Shown: in pieces, positions 16,740-25,108 of the stretch
Position numbering within the stretch: position 1 is the first letter of the stretch
Layout: each line of letters opens with the position of its first letter
NCBI RefSeq assembly: GCF_034048115.1
Contig: NZ_CP139145.1
Coordinates: 3,906,001 to 3,970,000, forward strand
Length of the DNA stretch: 64,000 nucleotides
Direction: 5' to 3'
From: Pseudarthrobacter sp. IC2-21
Lineage (GTDB): Bacteria; Actinomycetota; Actinomycetes; Actinomycetales; Micrococcaceae
Position numbers and translations under genes: made by a program
Notes under the pieces: generated by a model
Seen by the model: the letters and a program-made list of their open reading frames with translations, nothing else
What the model was told of the DNA's origin: nothing
Database searches by the model: none

Positions 16740-19700
16740 CCTTGGCCCTTCACTGTGGTTTCGGCGGAGAGGCTCACGGCCTCGTGCCCGTCGGTGGAAA
16801 CGGCACCGGCCATCACGTCCTCAACAAGGGAGTCCGGTGCCGGTTCGTCCTCGTTTTCGTCAAAATGTTCGTCGATCTCGGAGCCCAGGCTGCGGAGCAC
16901 GTCCAGCACCAGGCCCACCACCACGATGTACACGCCGATGTCGAACAGGGTGGACGTGACGAACTTGATGTCGCCAAACACGGGGAGCCACAGTTCGATG
17001 ATGGCGCTCTGGAACACCTGACCGCCCAGCAGGAGCGGCACCACACCCGAGGCGGCCGCCGTCGCAAGACCGATGCCCAGCAGGGTGCCGGCGCCTACGG
17101 GGGTGGCCTCCCGCAGTTCGAAGCGCCCGCCGGCCAGGTAGCGGATGGCGAGGGCGAGTCCCGCCGTGAGGCCGCCCGCGAAACCACCGCCGGGCAGGTT
17201 GTGCCCGGCCAGGAGGAGGTAGAGCGAGAAGATGATCAGCGAGTGGAAGATCAGCCGAGTCACCACTTCGAAGATGATGGAGCGCCGCTCGGGGGCCAGG
17301 GTCCGGCCGGCCACGATCCAGGCGTCCCGTGTGGAGGCGGCAAACTTCCGGCTGAGGGCCAGCGACGCGGCTTCGCGGGATCCCGGGTCCGCTGCCGATT
17401 GCCGTCCCACGCTGCCCTCGGCGATGGTGGAGGACATTCTGAGCCGGTCGCCCCGGCCGCGGACAAAGATCAGGCTGGCGACGCCGGTGGCCGCGAGCGC
17501 GAGGACGGAAATTTCGCCGAACGTATCCCAGGCCCTGATGTCCACCAGGGTCACGTTGACGATGTTCAGTCCGCCGCCGCCTTCGTACGCCAGCCTCGGA
17601 AACTCCAGCGACACGGGGGCAGCCACCCGGGCGCCCATCGCGTAGATGGCGGCGAAAACCATGGTGATGCCGAAGGCGGCGCCGATAATCACGCGGACCA
17701 CCCGGTATCTCCCGCCGGTCCGGTCTCGCAGCTCGGCTGGCAGGCTGCGCATGGCCAGGACGAACGCCACCAGGATGATGGTTTCCACCAGCACCTGGGT
17801 CAGGGCCAGGTCCGGCGCGCCCTGCAGCGCGAACATCAGGGCAATCCCGTACCCGGTCACCGACACCATCAGCACGGCGAGGAACCGCCGGTTGGCCTTG
17901 ACCGCGGCCAGGGCCCCGATCACGATCCCGGCACCCACCACGGGCTGGAGCGGGGAGAACGGATCACTGAAGTACAGGTTCGTCGGCAGGGGTTTCCCGG
18001 CCACAAGCATGGTGGTCAGCGGCAGCGCAAACGCCATGGAGAGGATCACGGAGAGATAAAAGTAGAGCGAACCACGCTGGGTGCGGCCGGTGATCCACAC
18101 GGCCACATCATCCAGCGCGCCGATGGTGAGCTGGTAGAACCGGTCCCCGTCGATCCAGCCGGGTACCCGGGACTGTGCCCGCTCCACCAGCTTCCGGCCT
18201 GAGTGCATGGCCAGGCCGAGGACGAACGTCAGCGCCGTCAGTCCGAGCGCCGGATTCAGCCCGTGCCACAGCGCGAGGTGCCCGGCCTGCTCAACCGGTG
18301 TGCCGGCGTCGGCCGCGGTGGACGCAAAGAGGGCCGCATACGGCTGGATCCAGGCATCCACCGGGGTTGGCCACAGGCCATAAACAATGGTGAGGAGGCT
18401 CAGGAGCGCGGGGGCCGCCAGGAAGGAGGGCCGGACGGCCTTGAACGGGGTGGGATCCACGCCGGACTTGACGGCGAACGCCCCCCACATGAATCGGGCG
18501 CTGTAGGCGAAAGTGAGGACCGAGCCCAGGACGATGCCCGCAAGCACAACGGTGCTCCAGGGGTCTCCCCCGGAGGCGTGGTGAACGAAGGCCTCCAGGA
18601 CCGATTCCTTGGCGACAAAGCCGGCCAGCAGCGGAACGCCCGCCATCGACGCGGCGCCGATGCCGGCCACAATGCCCAGCGCCCGGGACGAGCGGAACAC
18701 GCCGGACAGCTGGCGGACATCACGCGTTCCGGCCTGGTGGTCGATGATGCCCACCACCAGGAACAGGGTGGCTTTGAAGAGGCCATGCGCCAGGAGCATG
18801 GCGAGGCCGGCGAGCGCGGCGTCCGGCGTCCCGAGTCCCACCACCATGGTCAGGAAACCCAGCTGGCTGACGGTGCCGTACGCAAGGATCAGCTTAATGT
18901 CGGTCTGCCGCAACGCCCGGTACCCGCCCACCAGCATGGTGGCCAGGCCCAGCCCCAGCACAACGGGCTGCCAGTAGGCGGTCTCCGAGAAACCCGGCGC
19001 AAGCCTGGCCACCAGGTAGATGCCGGCCTTAACCATGGCTGCGGCGTGCAGATAGGCGCTGACCGGCGTGGGCGCCGCCATGGCGCCCGGCAGCCAGAAG
19101 TGGAAGGGCACCAGCGCGGATTTGCTGATGGCGCCCACGAGGATGAGTACGACGGCGGTGGCGACGATGCCGCTGTCCGGTCCGGTCACCAGCGTGGCCG
19201 CCTGCGCCATAATCGCCGAAATGCGGTAGGTTCCGGCGCTGTAGCCCAGCATGATCAGGCCCACCAGCATGGCCAGGCCGCCGGCGGTGGTGACCATCAG
19301 GGCCTGCAGGGCGGAGCGCCGGGCGGCCAGCCTGGTGCGGGCAAAGCCGATCAGCAGGTAGGAAAGGATGGTGGTCAGTTCCCAGAAGATGAACAGCAGG
19401 AGCAGGTCATCCGCCACCACCAGGCCGAACATGGCCCCCGCGAAGGCGAGCAACTGCGCTCCGAAGCCACCCAGATCCTGGTCCTTCTCACTGAAGTACC
19501 GGGCGCAGTAGATCAGCACCAGCGCGCCCACACCCAGGACCAGCAGGGACATCACCCAGGCCAGCGGATCCAGCCGGAAGGCCAGCTCCAGCTTCAGCCC
19601 GGGGATCCAGGGAATGACCTCTGCCACGGCCCCGGAGTCCGAGTAGACGGCGCCGTACTGGAACAGCAGCCAGATGAAGGACGCGGCAGGCACGGCCGCC

Positions 19701-19789
19701 AATGCATAGAACGCGTTACGGCCCCACATCCTGAACAGGAGGGGCGCCACAGCAGCCACCGTAAACTGCACGGCAAGGACTGTGATCAC
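16736..19789 (-). CDS. mnhA: Monovalent cation/H+ antiporter subunit A (MrpA-MrpB fusion)
   Basis: A 1017-residue polytopic protein and the first gene of the mrp operon. The start is taken as GTG 19789, preceded by CGGAGA six bases upstream; the open frame continues to 19846 but has no ribosome binding site there. The N-terminal half is NuoL-like, with the conserved LVPFHFWLPGAMAAPTPVSA and the lysine of AAAMVKAGIYLVAR. The C-terminal region (LIFHSLIIFSLYLLLAGHNL, PGGGFAGGLTAGLALAIRYL) is the MrpB domain, fused as in many actinobacteria. The protein ends in an acidic tail (DEHFDENEDEPAPDS). Together with subunits C-G it forms a Na+/H+ exchanger for pH and salt tolerance. Confidence 0.93.
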   Translation of the reverse strand: MITVLAVQFTVAAVAPLLFRMWGRNAFYALAAVPAASFIWLLFQYGAVYSDSGAVAEVIPWIPGLKLELAFRLDPLAWVMSLLVLGVGALVLIYCARYFSEKDQDLGGFGAQLLAFAGAMFGLVVADDLLLLFIFWELTTILSYLLIGFARTRLAARRSALQALMVTTAGGLAMLVGLIMLGYSAGTYRISAIMAQAATLVTGPDSGIVATAVVLILVGAISKSALVPFHFWLPGAMAAPTPVSAYLHAAAMVKAGIYLVARLAPGFSETAYWQPVVLGLGLATMLVGGYRALRQTDIKLILAYGTVSQLGFLTMVVGLGTPDAALAGLAMLLAHGLFKATLFLVVGIIDHQAGTRDVRQLSGVFRSSRALGIVAGIGAASMAGVPLLAGFVAKESVLEAFVHHASGGDPWSTVVLAGIVLGSVLTFAYSARFMWGAFAVKSGVDPTPFKAVRPSFLAAPALLSLLTIVYGLWPTPVDAWIQPYAALFASTAADAGTPVEQAGHLALWHGLNPALGLTALTFVLGLAMHSGRKLVERAQSRVPGWIDGDRFYQLTIGALDDVAVWITGRTQRGSLYFYLSVILSMAFALPLTTMLVAGKPLPTNLYFSDPFSPLQPVVGAGIVIGALAAVKANRRFLAVLMVSVTGYGIALMFALQGAPDLALTQVLVETIILVAFVLAMRSLPAELRDRTGGRYRVVRVIIGAAFGITMVFAAIYAMGARVAAPVSLEFPRLAYEGGGGLNIVNVTLVDIRAWDTFGEISVLALAATGVASLIFVRGRGDRLRMSSTIAEGSVGRQSAADPGSREAASLALSRKFAASTRDAWIVAGRTLAPERRSIIFEVVTRLIFHSLIIFSLYLLLAGHNLPGGGFAGGLTAGLALAIRYLAGGRFELREATPVGAGTLLGIGLATAAASGVVPLLLGGQVFQSAIIELWLPVFGDIKFVTSTLFDIGVYIVVVGLVLDVLRSLGSEIDEHFDENEDEPAPDSLVEDVMAGAVSTDGHEAVSLSAETTVKGQG

Positions 19790-19982
19790 TGTTATCTCCG
19801 CAACGTCAGGGATTCGTAAACAAAAAAAGTTAGGGCAGGCGGTCAATCGTCAGGTTCGGTGGCCACAGTTTATCAAGACGTTCCAGCCGTTTTCCGCGCG
19901 AAGACCGCCGGCCGCTCGATTTTGCTGAGTGTCAGGCGTATTATGCCCGCCCTGTTCGCCACGGGCGGATAACATTCAGGCT

Positions 19983-21386
19983 ATGAACACCGCCAGCGCT
20001 CCTGAGGCCACCCAGCCGCCATCGGAACTCGCATCCGGACCCCGGGCCACCGGCAAGGGCCGCGTGCTGGCCTGGGCTGCCTGGGACTGGGGGTCGGCGG
20101 CGTTCAACGCGGTCATGACCACTTTCGTCTTCACGGTCTATCTCACCTCCAGCGCCTTCGGCGACAAGGACCAGTCCTCTGCCGTGCTGGGAACTGCGCT
20201 GGCCATCGCTGGCCTGGCAATCGCTGTCCTCGCTCCGGTGACAGGACAGCGCTCGGACAGCGGCGGGCGCCGCAAGCTGTGGCTGGGGGTCAACTCGGCC
20301 GCCGTCGCCGTTCTGACAGGGCTGTGTTTCTTCGTTGTCCCGGGCCCGGAATTCCTGCTGCTGGGGGTCTCCCTCATTGCCCTGGCGAATGTTTTCTTTG
20401 AGTTTGCGGGCGTCAACTACAACGCCATGCTCACCCAGGTGTCCACCCCCACGAACATCGGCAAGGTCAGCGGGTTCGGCTGGGGAATGGGTTATCTTGG
20501 CGGCATTGTGGCGCTGTTGGTGGTGCTGCAACTCTTTGTGCAGCCGAGCTTCGACTGGTTTGGCGCCTCCACGGAAGCCAGCCTGAACATCCGGCTTGTG
20601 GCGGTGTTCTCGGCGCTGTGGTTCTTCATCTTCGCCCTCCCGGTCCTGTTCGTCGTTCCGGAACTGCCCCGGCCGGCGCGGGCCAAACAGCTGGGCTTCC
20701 TGGCCTCTTACGGCCTGCTGGTCCGCCGGATCAAGGCGATCTACGCCACGAGCCCCCATACGATCTATTTCCTCCTCGCCAGCGCAGTCTTCCGCGACGG
20801 GCTCGCAGCAGTCTTCACGTTCGGCGGGATCATTGCGGCCGGCACCTTCGGCTTCGAGCTGCCCCAGGTCATTTTCTTTGCCATCTTCGGGAATGTGGTG
20901 GCAGCGGTTGGTGCCGTCATCGGCGGGTTCCTGGATGACCGGGTGGGCCCGAAAGCCGTCATCATGGGCTCCCTCATCGGACTGCTGATCGCCGGTGCCA
21001 TGATCCTGGTCCTCGGCAACGGCAACTACGTGTTCTTCGGAACGGCCTGGGCCGGCGCCACGACGTTCTGGGTCTTCGGGTTGTTCCTCTGCCTCTTCGT
21101 AGGCCCGGCACAGTCATCCTCCAGGGCCTACCTGGCCCGGCTTGCACCCACCGGGGAGACCGGCGAGCTGTTCGGCCTGTATGCAACCACGGGCCGGGCC
21201 GTCAGTTTCCTGGCCCCCGCATTGTTCACGCTCTGCATCACTGTGGCCACTCCCCTGGTGGCGCCCGGCGAGGCCCAGCGCTGGGGAATCCTGGGCATCA
21301 TGGTGGTCCTGCTCGCCGGCCTGCTGGTCCTGCTGCCGGTGAAACCGCCCAGCAAGGCACCCATTGCCCAGGTACCTTCCTCCTAG
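19983..21386 (+). CDS. MFS permease of the UMF1 (Atg22-like) type
   Basis: A 467-residue protein with twelve predicted membrane segments. The opening RVLAWAAWDWGSAAFNAVMT is the characteristic start of the UMF1/Atg22-like group, and PTNIGKVSGFGWGMGYLGGI is another family motif. Related fungal Atg22 proteins export amino acids from the vacuole; bacterial members are uncharacterised transporters. The start at ATG 19983 has no ribosome binding site but lies seven bases after TAACAT, suggesting a leaderless mRNA. It is divergent from the mrp operon, with about 190 bp between them. Confidence 0.85.
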   Translation: MNTASAPEATQPPSELASGPRATGKGRVLAWAAWDWGSAAFNAVMTTFVFTVYLTSSAFGDKDQSSAVLGTALAIAGLAIAVLAPVTGQRSDSGGRRKLWLGVNSAAVAVLTGLCFFVVPGPEFLLLGVSLIALANVFFEFAGVNYNAMLTQVSTPTNIGKVSGFGWGMGYLGGIVALLVVLQLFVQPSFDWFGASTEASLNIRLVAVFSALWFFIFALPVLFVVPELPRPARAKQLGFLASYGLLVRRIKAIYATSPHTIYFLLASAVFRDGLAAVFTFGGIIAAGTFGFELPQVIFFAIFGNVVAAVGAVIGGFLDDRVGPKAVIMGSLIGLLIAGAMILVLGNGNYVFFGTAWAGATTFWVFGLFLCLFVGPAQSSSRAYLARLAPTGETGELFGLYATTGRAVSFLAPALFTLCITVATPLVAPGEAQRWGILGIMVVLLAGLLVLLPVKPPSKAPIAQVPSS

Positions 21387-21494
21387 CCGGCCCGTCATCC
21401 CGGTAACGCGCCACACCGCGCCGGTGTTTGGAGCTGGCTTTCCCGAGCGGCGGACCGGCACCCGAAACCGGTGTGCGGCGACTAGTCTGGACGT

Positions 21495-21977
21495 ATGAAC
21501 GTGGACGAAACGGACCTCCCCGGCCTGGGCCGGCGGAAGGATTTCATGACGGCATCCGGACGCCGCATCGGCGTCGTGGAGCTGCGGGAAGGCCAGACGG
21601 AACTTATCGTTTCCACCTGGGACGATCCCGACACCTGCCAGGCTTCTATTCCCCTGACCGGGGACGAGGCAGCCACCCTGGGCAACCTCCTGGGCGGGCA
21701 GCACCTGGCCATGAAGCTGGCCGAGGAACACCGGGATGTGCCCGGCATTGTGACCCGGCAGTTCTCCATTGCCCCGGATTCCCCGTTCCAGAACCAGCCC
21801 ATGGGCAAGGCCTGCATCCGCACCCGCTGCGGCGTCTCGATCGTGGCGATCATGCGTGAAGGCGAGGTGCTCCCCTCGCCGGGACCCGACGTCGTCCTTC
21901 ATTCCGGCGATTTGCTGGTGGCCGTGGGAACCCAAGAAGGCCTCGACTCGGCGGCCGATATTCTCCGCAACGGCTGA
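21495..21977 (+). CDS. TrkA-C domain regulatory subunit of a cation/proton antiporter
   Basis: A 160-residue soluble protein. An N-terminal domain of about 75 residues (GVVELREGQTELIVSTWDDP) is followed by a TrkA-C (RCK-C) domain from about 90: NQPMGKACIRTRCGVSIVAI, then MREGEVLPSPGPDVVLHSGD and LLVAVGTQEGL. This resembles KhtT/AmjT-type subunits that gate potassium or cation efflux by nucleotide binding. The membrane antiporter gene begins five bases after its stop, so the two form a unit. TAGTCT (21484-21489) sits six bases before the ATG with no ribosome binding site, so the operon is probably leaderless. Confidence 0.88.
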   Translation: MNVDETDLPGLGRRKDFMTASGRRIGVVELREGQTELIVSTWDDPDTCQASIPLTGDEAATLGNLLGGQHLAMKLAEEHRDVPGIVTRQFSIAPDSPFQNQPMGKACIRTRCGVSIVAIMREGEVLPSPGPDVVLHSGDLLVAVGTQEGLDSAADILRNG

Positions 21978-21982
21978 GCCTG

Positions 21983-23182
21983 ATGGACCCGCTGGCCCTG
22001 ACCCTCATTGAACTGGGGGCCGTTGTGTTCTGCCTTGGCCTGTTGGCCAGGCTGGCCGGACGGATCGGAATGTCACCAATCCCCCTCTATCTTGTGGGTG
22101 GGCTCGCCTTCGGGGCAGGCGGGGTGGTCAAGCTCGATGGTATGCACGAATTCGCACATCTTTCCGGCGAAATCGGGGTCATCCTGCTGTTGCTTATGCT
22201 CGGATTGGAATATACGGCTGCCGAGCTTTTCACCGGTCTGCGCAGGTCGTGGCAGGCCGGTGTTCTTGACCTGGTCCTGAATTTCGTACCGGGCGCGGGG
22301 TTGGCGTTCCTGCTCGGCTGGGGGCCGGTGGGCGCCATGGTGATGGGCGGCGTGACCTATATATCCTCCTCCGGAATCGCCGCGAAGGTGATCACCGACC
22401 TCGGCCGCCTCGGCAACCGGGAGACGCCGGTGGTGCTGTCCATCCTGGTCTTCGAGGACCTGGCCATGGCCGTGTACCTGCCTATTCTGACGGCCACCCT
22501 GGCGGGGGTGAGCTTCCTGGGCGGCCTGACCACGGTGGGCATCTCCCTGGCAGTGGTCACGCTGGTCCTGATGGTGGCCCTGCGCCATGGCCACCACGTG
22601 TCCAAGGCGGTGCACAGCGAAAACTCCGAAGTCTTCCTGCTCAACCTGCTCGGGGCTGCCCTCCTGGTGGCCGGCGTCGCATCGGCGATGCAGGTCTCCG
22701 CCGCGGTGGGCGCGTTTATGCTGGGCATTGCCATCTCCGGCGCCACAGCCCACAGCGCCACCCGGATCCTCGAACCGCTCCGGGACCTGTTTGCCGCCAT
22801 TTTCTTTGTGGCGTTCGGCCTCAACACCGATCCCTCCACCATTCCCCCGGTCCTCGGCTGGGCGCTGGTGCTGGCCGTCATCACCGCCCTCACCAAGATG
22901 ATCACGGGGATCTGGGCGGCCAAGCGGGCGGGCGTCGGCCGTCCGGGCCGGTTCCGGGCAGGCGCCGCACTGATCGCCCGTGGCGAATTCTCCATCGTGA
23001 TCGCCGGCCTGGCCGTCGCCTCGGGTGTGGTTCCCCGCGACCTCGCCGCCCTGGCCACGGCCTACGTCCTCCTGATGGCCATCATTGGCCCCCTCGCCGC
23101 CCGTTACGTTGAGCCGGTGGTCAAGGCCCTGGGCCGAGCAGCCGGGGAGCCGGGCGGCCGGCCCGCGCACAGCACCCCTTAG
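21983..23182 (+). CDS. CPA2 family cation/proton antiporter
   Basis: A 399-residue membrane protein of the KefB/KhtU monovalent cation:proton antiporter 2 family with about twelve helices. Conserved features are SGEIGVILLLLMLGLEYTAA near residue 60, YISSSGIAAKVITDLGRLGN (the antiporter core with polar TM residues) and LVFEDLAMAVYLPIL. The N-terminal soluble partner supplies the RCK-type regulation, which KefB carries at its own C-terminus. The likely function is K+ or Na+ efflux coupled to proton entry. The stop is 67 bp before the first of two 61-bp palindromes. Confidence 0.9.
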   Translation: MDPLALTLIELGAVVFCLGLLARLAGRIGMSPIPLYLVGGLAFGAGGVVKLDGMHEFAHLSGEIGVILLLLMLGLEYTAAELFTGLRRSWQAGVLDLVLNFVPGAGLAFLLGWGPVGAMVMGGVTYISSSGIAAKVITDLGRLGNRETPVVLSILVFEDLAMAVYLPILTATLAGVSFLGGLTTVGISLAVVTLVLMVALRHGHHVSKAVHSENSEVFLLNLLGAALLVAGVASAMQVSAAVGAFMLGIAISGATAHSATRILEPLRDLFAAIFFVAFGLNTDPSTIPPVLGWALVLAVITALTKMITGIWAAKRAGVGRPGRFRAGAALIARGEFSIVIAGLAVASGVVPRDLAALATAYVLLMAIIGPLAARYVEPVVKALGRAAGEPGGRPAHSTP

Positions 23183-23249
23183 CCTCCCCCGCCGCGCCCC
23201 TCGCCCCGCGCCCACTCCAGCTCGCCCTCCTTCAGCTGGCCCACCTTCA

Positions 23250-23310
23250 TCGAGAGGAGACGTCTCGGCGCTAAGCCGCCCGCTTAGCGCGGAGATCTCG
23301 CCTCTCGACG
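23250..23310. repeat. 61-bp palindromic repeat, copy A
   Basis: The element begins TCGAGAGG and ends CCTCTCGACG. The outer arms TCGAGAGG/CCTCTCGA and inner arms GCGCTAAGC/GCTTAGCGC (5-base loop) make it a long imperfect hairpin. It aligns without gaps to copy B at 24320-24380, with about 46 of 61 bases identical. The stop codon and last dozen codons of the DUF559-like gene lie inside it. It could also work as a terminator for that gene and the convergent antiporter. Confidence 0.75.
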
Positions 23311-24239
23311 CCCCAACCAGCCCGGACCAGCGCGTCCAGCACCCGGTGCGCGCATCCGTCGAAGCCCCAGGTGCGCACGTGGCCGGCGGTCACTGTCACC
23401 GACTGCCAGCCAACGGCGGCAATGGATTCGTCCCGGCGGATGTCCGATTCGCGCTGCCGGGCCTCGAGGTGGTGCCGGCCGTCGTAGTTGACGGCCACCT
23501 TGAACTCGGGGAAAGCCAGGTCCGGCCAGGCAAGCTCCCCTCCGGTCGGGTCAAGGACCACGTGGCTCAGGGTGGGCTCAGGCAGGCCCAGCCGCCCCAT
23601 CGCCAGCCGCAGCCGCGTCTCCGGCGCTGAGTCAGCACCAACCCGGCAAAGCTCCAGCGCCTGCCTGGCTTTTCGGATACCCCGGACGCCCTGGGTGGTC
23701 ATGACCTGCTCCCGGAGGTCATCCAGGGAACAGAACGCCGTCCTGACGGGCCCGAAGCTCCTGGCCTGGCTGCAGATGAAGTGGTCCCCTGCCGCCACCA
23801 GGCCTTCAAGGCCGAGGACGGAGGCCAGGTCCAGCCACGTCCGGGCAGGCGAGGTGACCGGAACGCCGTCGAGCATTGCTACATCCCCGGCGCGCAGGGA
23901 CAGCCGGTGACCGGCAACCCCTTTTCGTTCCGGCCGCGCTTCCCCACGGGCTTTGGCCAAGTGGATGATCAGGTCGTTTTGCACGACTAGAGGCAACGGG
24001 CAGCCCCACAGCAGCCCGGCCGTCCCGAGGCAGCAGACCGCGCCGGGAGTCAGCGCCACCAACAACGAGCAGGTGTGGTGCAACGGCTGCGCTGCATCCC
24101 AGGGAACGCGCATGCCCCGGCTGGGCACATAAAGGTCGCTCCGCCAGGCACGCCCGGCAGGGACGCCGGCATCCATCTGCTGGGCCAGCGTGAATGAGCG
24201 TCCAGAGAGGTGGTCCGGGAGGGCTGAAGGTTGCCGCAT
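23271..24239 (-). CDS. DUF559/Vsr-like nuclease-fold protein with AbiEi-like N-terminal region
   Basis: A 322-residue protein from ATG 24239; an in-frame GTG at 24287 is possible. The N-terminal two thirds resembles the AbiEi/DUF559 hypothetical proteins common in Micrococcales: VALTPGAVCCLGTAGLLWGC, then GVPVTSPARTWLDLASVLGL and GDHFICSQARSF. The C-terminal 110 residues have a PD-(D/E)XK-type restriction-endonuclease fold like Vsr: ELAWPDLAFPEFKVAVNYDG, RHH, then DIRRDESIAAVGW. In relatives I would expect Glu where Asn stands in VNYDG, so catalysis is uncertain. The gene sits between two matching 61-bp palindromes, one upstream and one containing its stop codon. Its function is unknown; a mobility or defence role is inference. 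Confidence 0.75.
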   Translation of the reverse strand: MRQPSALPDHLSGRSFTLAQQMDAGVPAGRAWRSDLYVPSRGMRVPWDAAQPLHHTCSLLVALTPGAVCCLGTAGLLWGCPLPLVVQNDLIIHLAKARGEARPERKGVAGHRLSLRAGDVAMLDGVPVTSPARTWLDLASVLGLEGLVAAGDHFICSQARSFGPVRTAFCSLDDLREQVMTTQGVRGIRKARQALELCRVGADSAPETRLRLAMGRLGLPEPTLSHVVLDPTGGELAWPDLAFPEFKVAVNYDGRHHLEARQRESDIRRDESIAAVGWQSVTVTAGHVRTWGFDGCAHRVLDALVRAGWGVERRDLRAKRAA

Positions 24240-24319
24240 GACCCCATTGTTGGCACAGCACCTGGCAGCCACGTGGGTTATCCACAATGTGGAGGAACAG
24301 TTCCTGCCGAGCCCTGCGT

Positions 24320-24380
24320 TCGAGAGGCGGGCTCTCGCCGCTAAGAGGCGTTCTTAGCGGCGAGACGTCGCCACTCGACG
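24320..24380. repeat. 61-bp palindromic repeat, copy B
   Basis: It starts TCGAGAGG and ends CCACTCGACG, like copy A. The stem CTCTCGCCGCTAAGA (24332-24346) pairs with TCTTAGCGGCGAGA (24352-24365) around a 5-base loop. It lies between the dcd stop (24396) and the DUF559-like start, so it may also terminate dcd transcription. It matches copy A over its full length, with the same orientation of the outer sequences. Confidence 0.75.
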
Positions 24381-24395
24381 AAGGACCGGGCCCGC

Positions 24396-24971
24396 CTAGA
24401 TCTCGGTGCGGTGGAAGTTCAGGTGGCTGCGGCTGGCGGTCGGGCCGCGCTGGCCCTGGTAGCGGTTGCCGTACTCGCCCGAACCGTAGGGGTGTTCGGC
24501 CGCGGATGTCAGCCGGAAGAAGCACAGCTGACCGATCTTCATTCCCGGCCACAGTTTGATGGGCAGGGTGGCCATGTTGGATAGCTCCAGGGTGACGTGT
24601 CCGGAGAATCCGGGATCGATGAAGCCGGCCGTGGAGTGCGTCAGGAGGCCCAGCCTGCCGAGGGAGGACTTGCCTTCGAGGCGGGCTGCGATGTCGTCCG
24701 GCAGCGTGACCGTCTCGTAGGTGGAGCCGAGCACGAACTCGCCGGGGTGCAGGATGAACGGCTCGCCGCGGTCCACCTCCACCAGCCGGGTCAGCTCCGG
24801 CTGTTCCTCCGCAGGGTCGATGTGGGCGTACTTGTGGTTGTCGAAAAGACGGAAAAACCGGTCGATCCGCACGTCCACCGAGGAGGGTTGGACCATGACG
24901 GGATCGAAGGGTTCGAGGACGATCCGTTGGGAGTCCAGTTCAGCGCGAATGTCGCGGTCAGAGATCAGCAC
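24396..24971 (-). CDS. dcd: dCTP deaminase, probably the bifunctional dUMP-forming type
   Basis: A 191-residue enzyme. GTG 24971 gives the canonical N-terminus (M)[16 protein letters not shown]; an upstream in-frame TTG would add three residues. Conserved elements include [35 protein letters not shown], the active-site [20 protein letters not shown], and [16 protein letters not shown]. The sequence follows the mycobacterial pattern ([20 protein letters not shown]). That enzyme both deaminates dCTP and hydrolyses dUTP to dUMP, so it would feed dTMP synthesis without free dUTP. A TAGTAA at about ten bases before the GTG may be the -10 of a nearly leaderless promoter. Confidence 0.93.
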   Translation of the reverse strand: MLISDRDIRAELDSQRIVLEPFDPVMVQPSSVDVRIDRFFRLFDNHKYAHIDPAEEQPELTRLVEVDRGEPFILHPGEFVLGSTYETVTLPDDIAARLEGKSSLGRLGLLTHSTAGFIDPGFSGHVTLELSNMATLPIKLWPGMKIGQLCFFRLTSAAEHPYGSGEYGNRYQGQRGPTASRSHLNFHRTEI

Positions 24972-25108
24972 GCCTCCCAAATTACTATGCGTTGTCCACA
25001 GCGCCCATTCTTTCGTTGTTGCTGTTGCCTAGTGAGGCTAATGTTGCCTCAGGATGTCAGCCACCGGAGGTCTCCCGGCTGGTACAACTGAACTGATCTG
25101 GGGTTGGT

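Noticed and set aside
16742..19819. Two long plus-strand open frames (486 and 538 codons)
   Set aside because: They lie antisense to mnhA and are rich in Gly, Gln, His and Arg without any recognisable motif.
19790..19846. Upstream extension of mnhA
   Set aside because: There is no ribosome binding site, whereas GTG 19789 has CGGAGA correctly spaced and gives a normal hydrophobic N-terminus.
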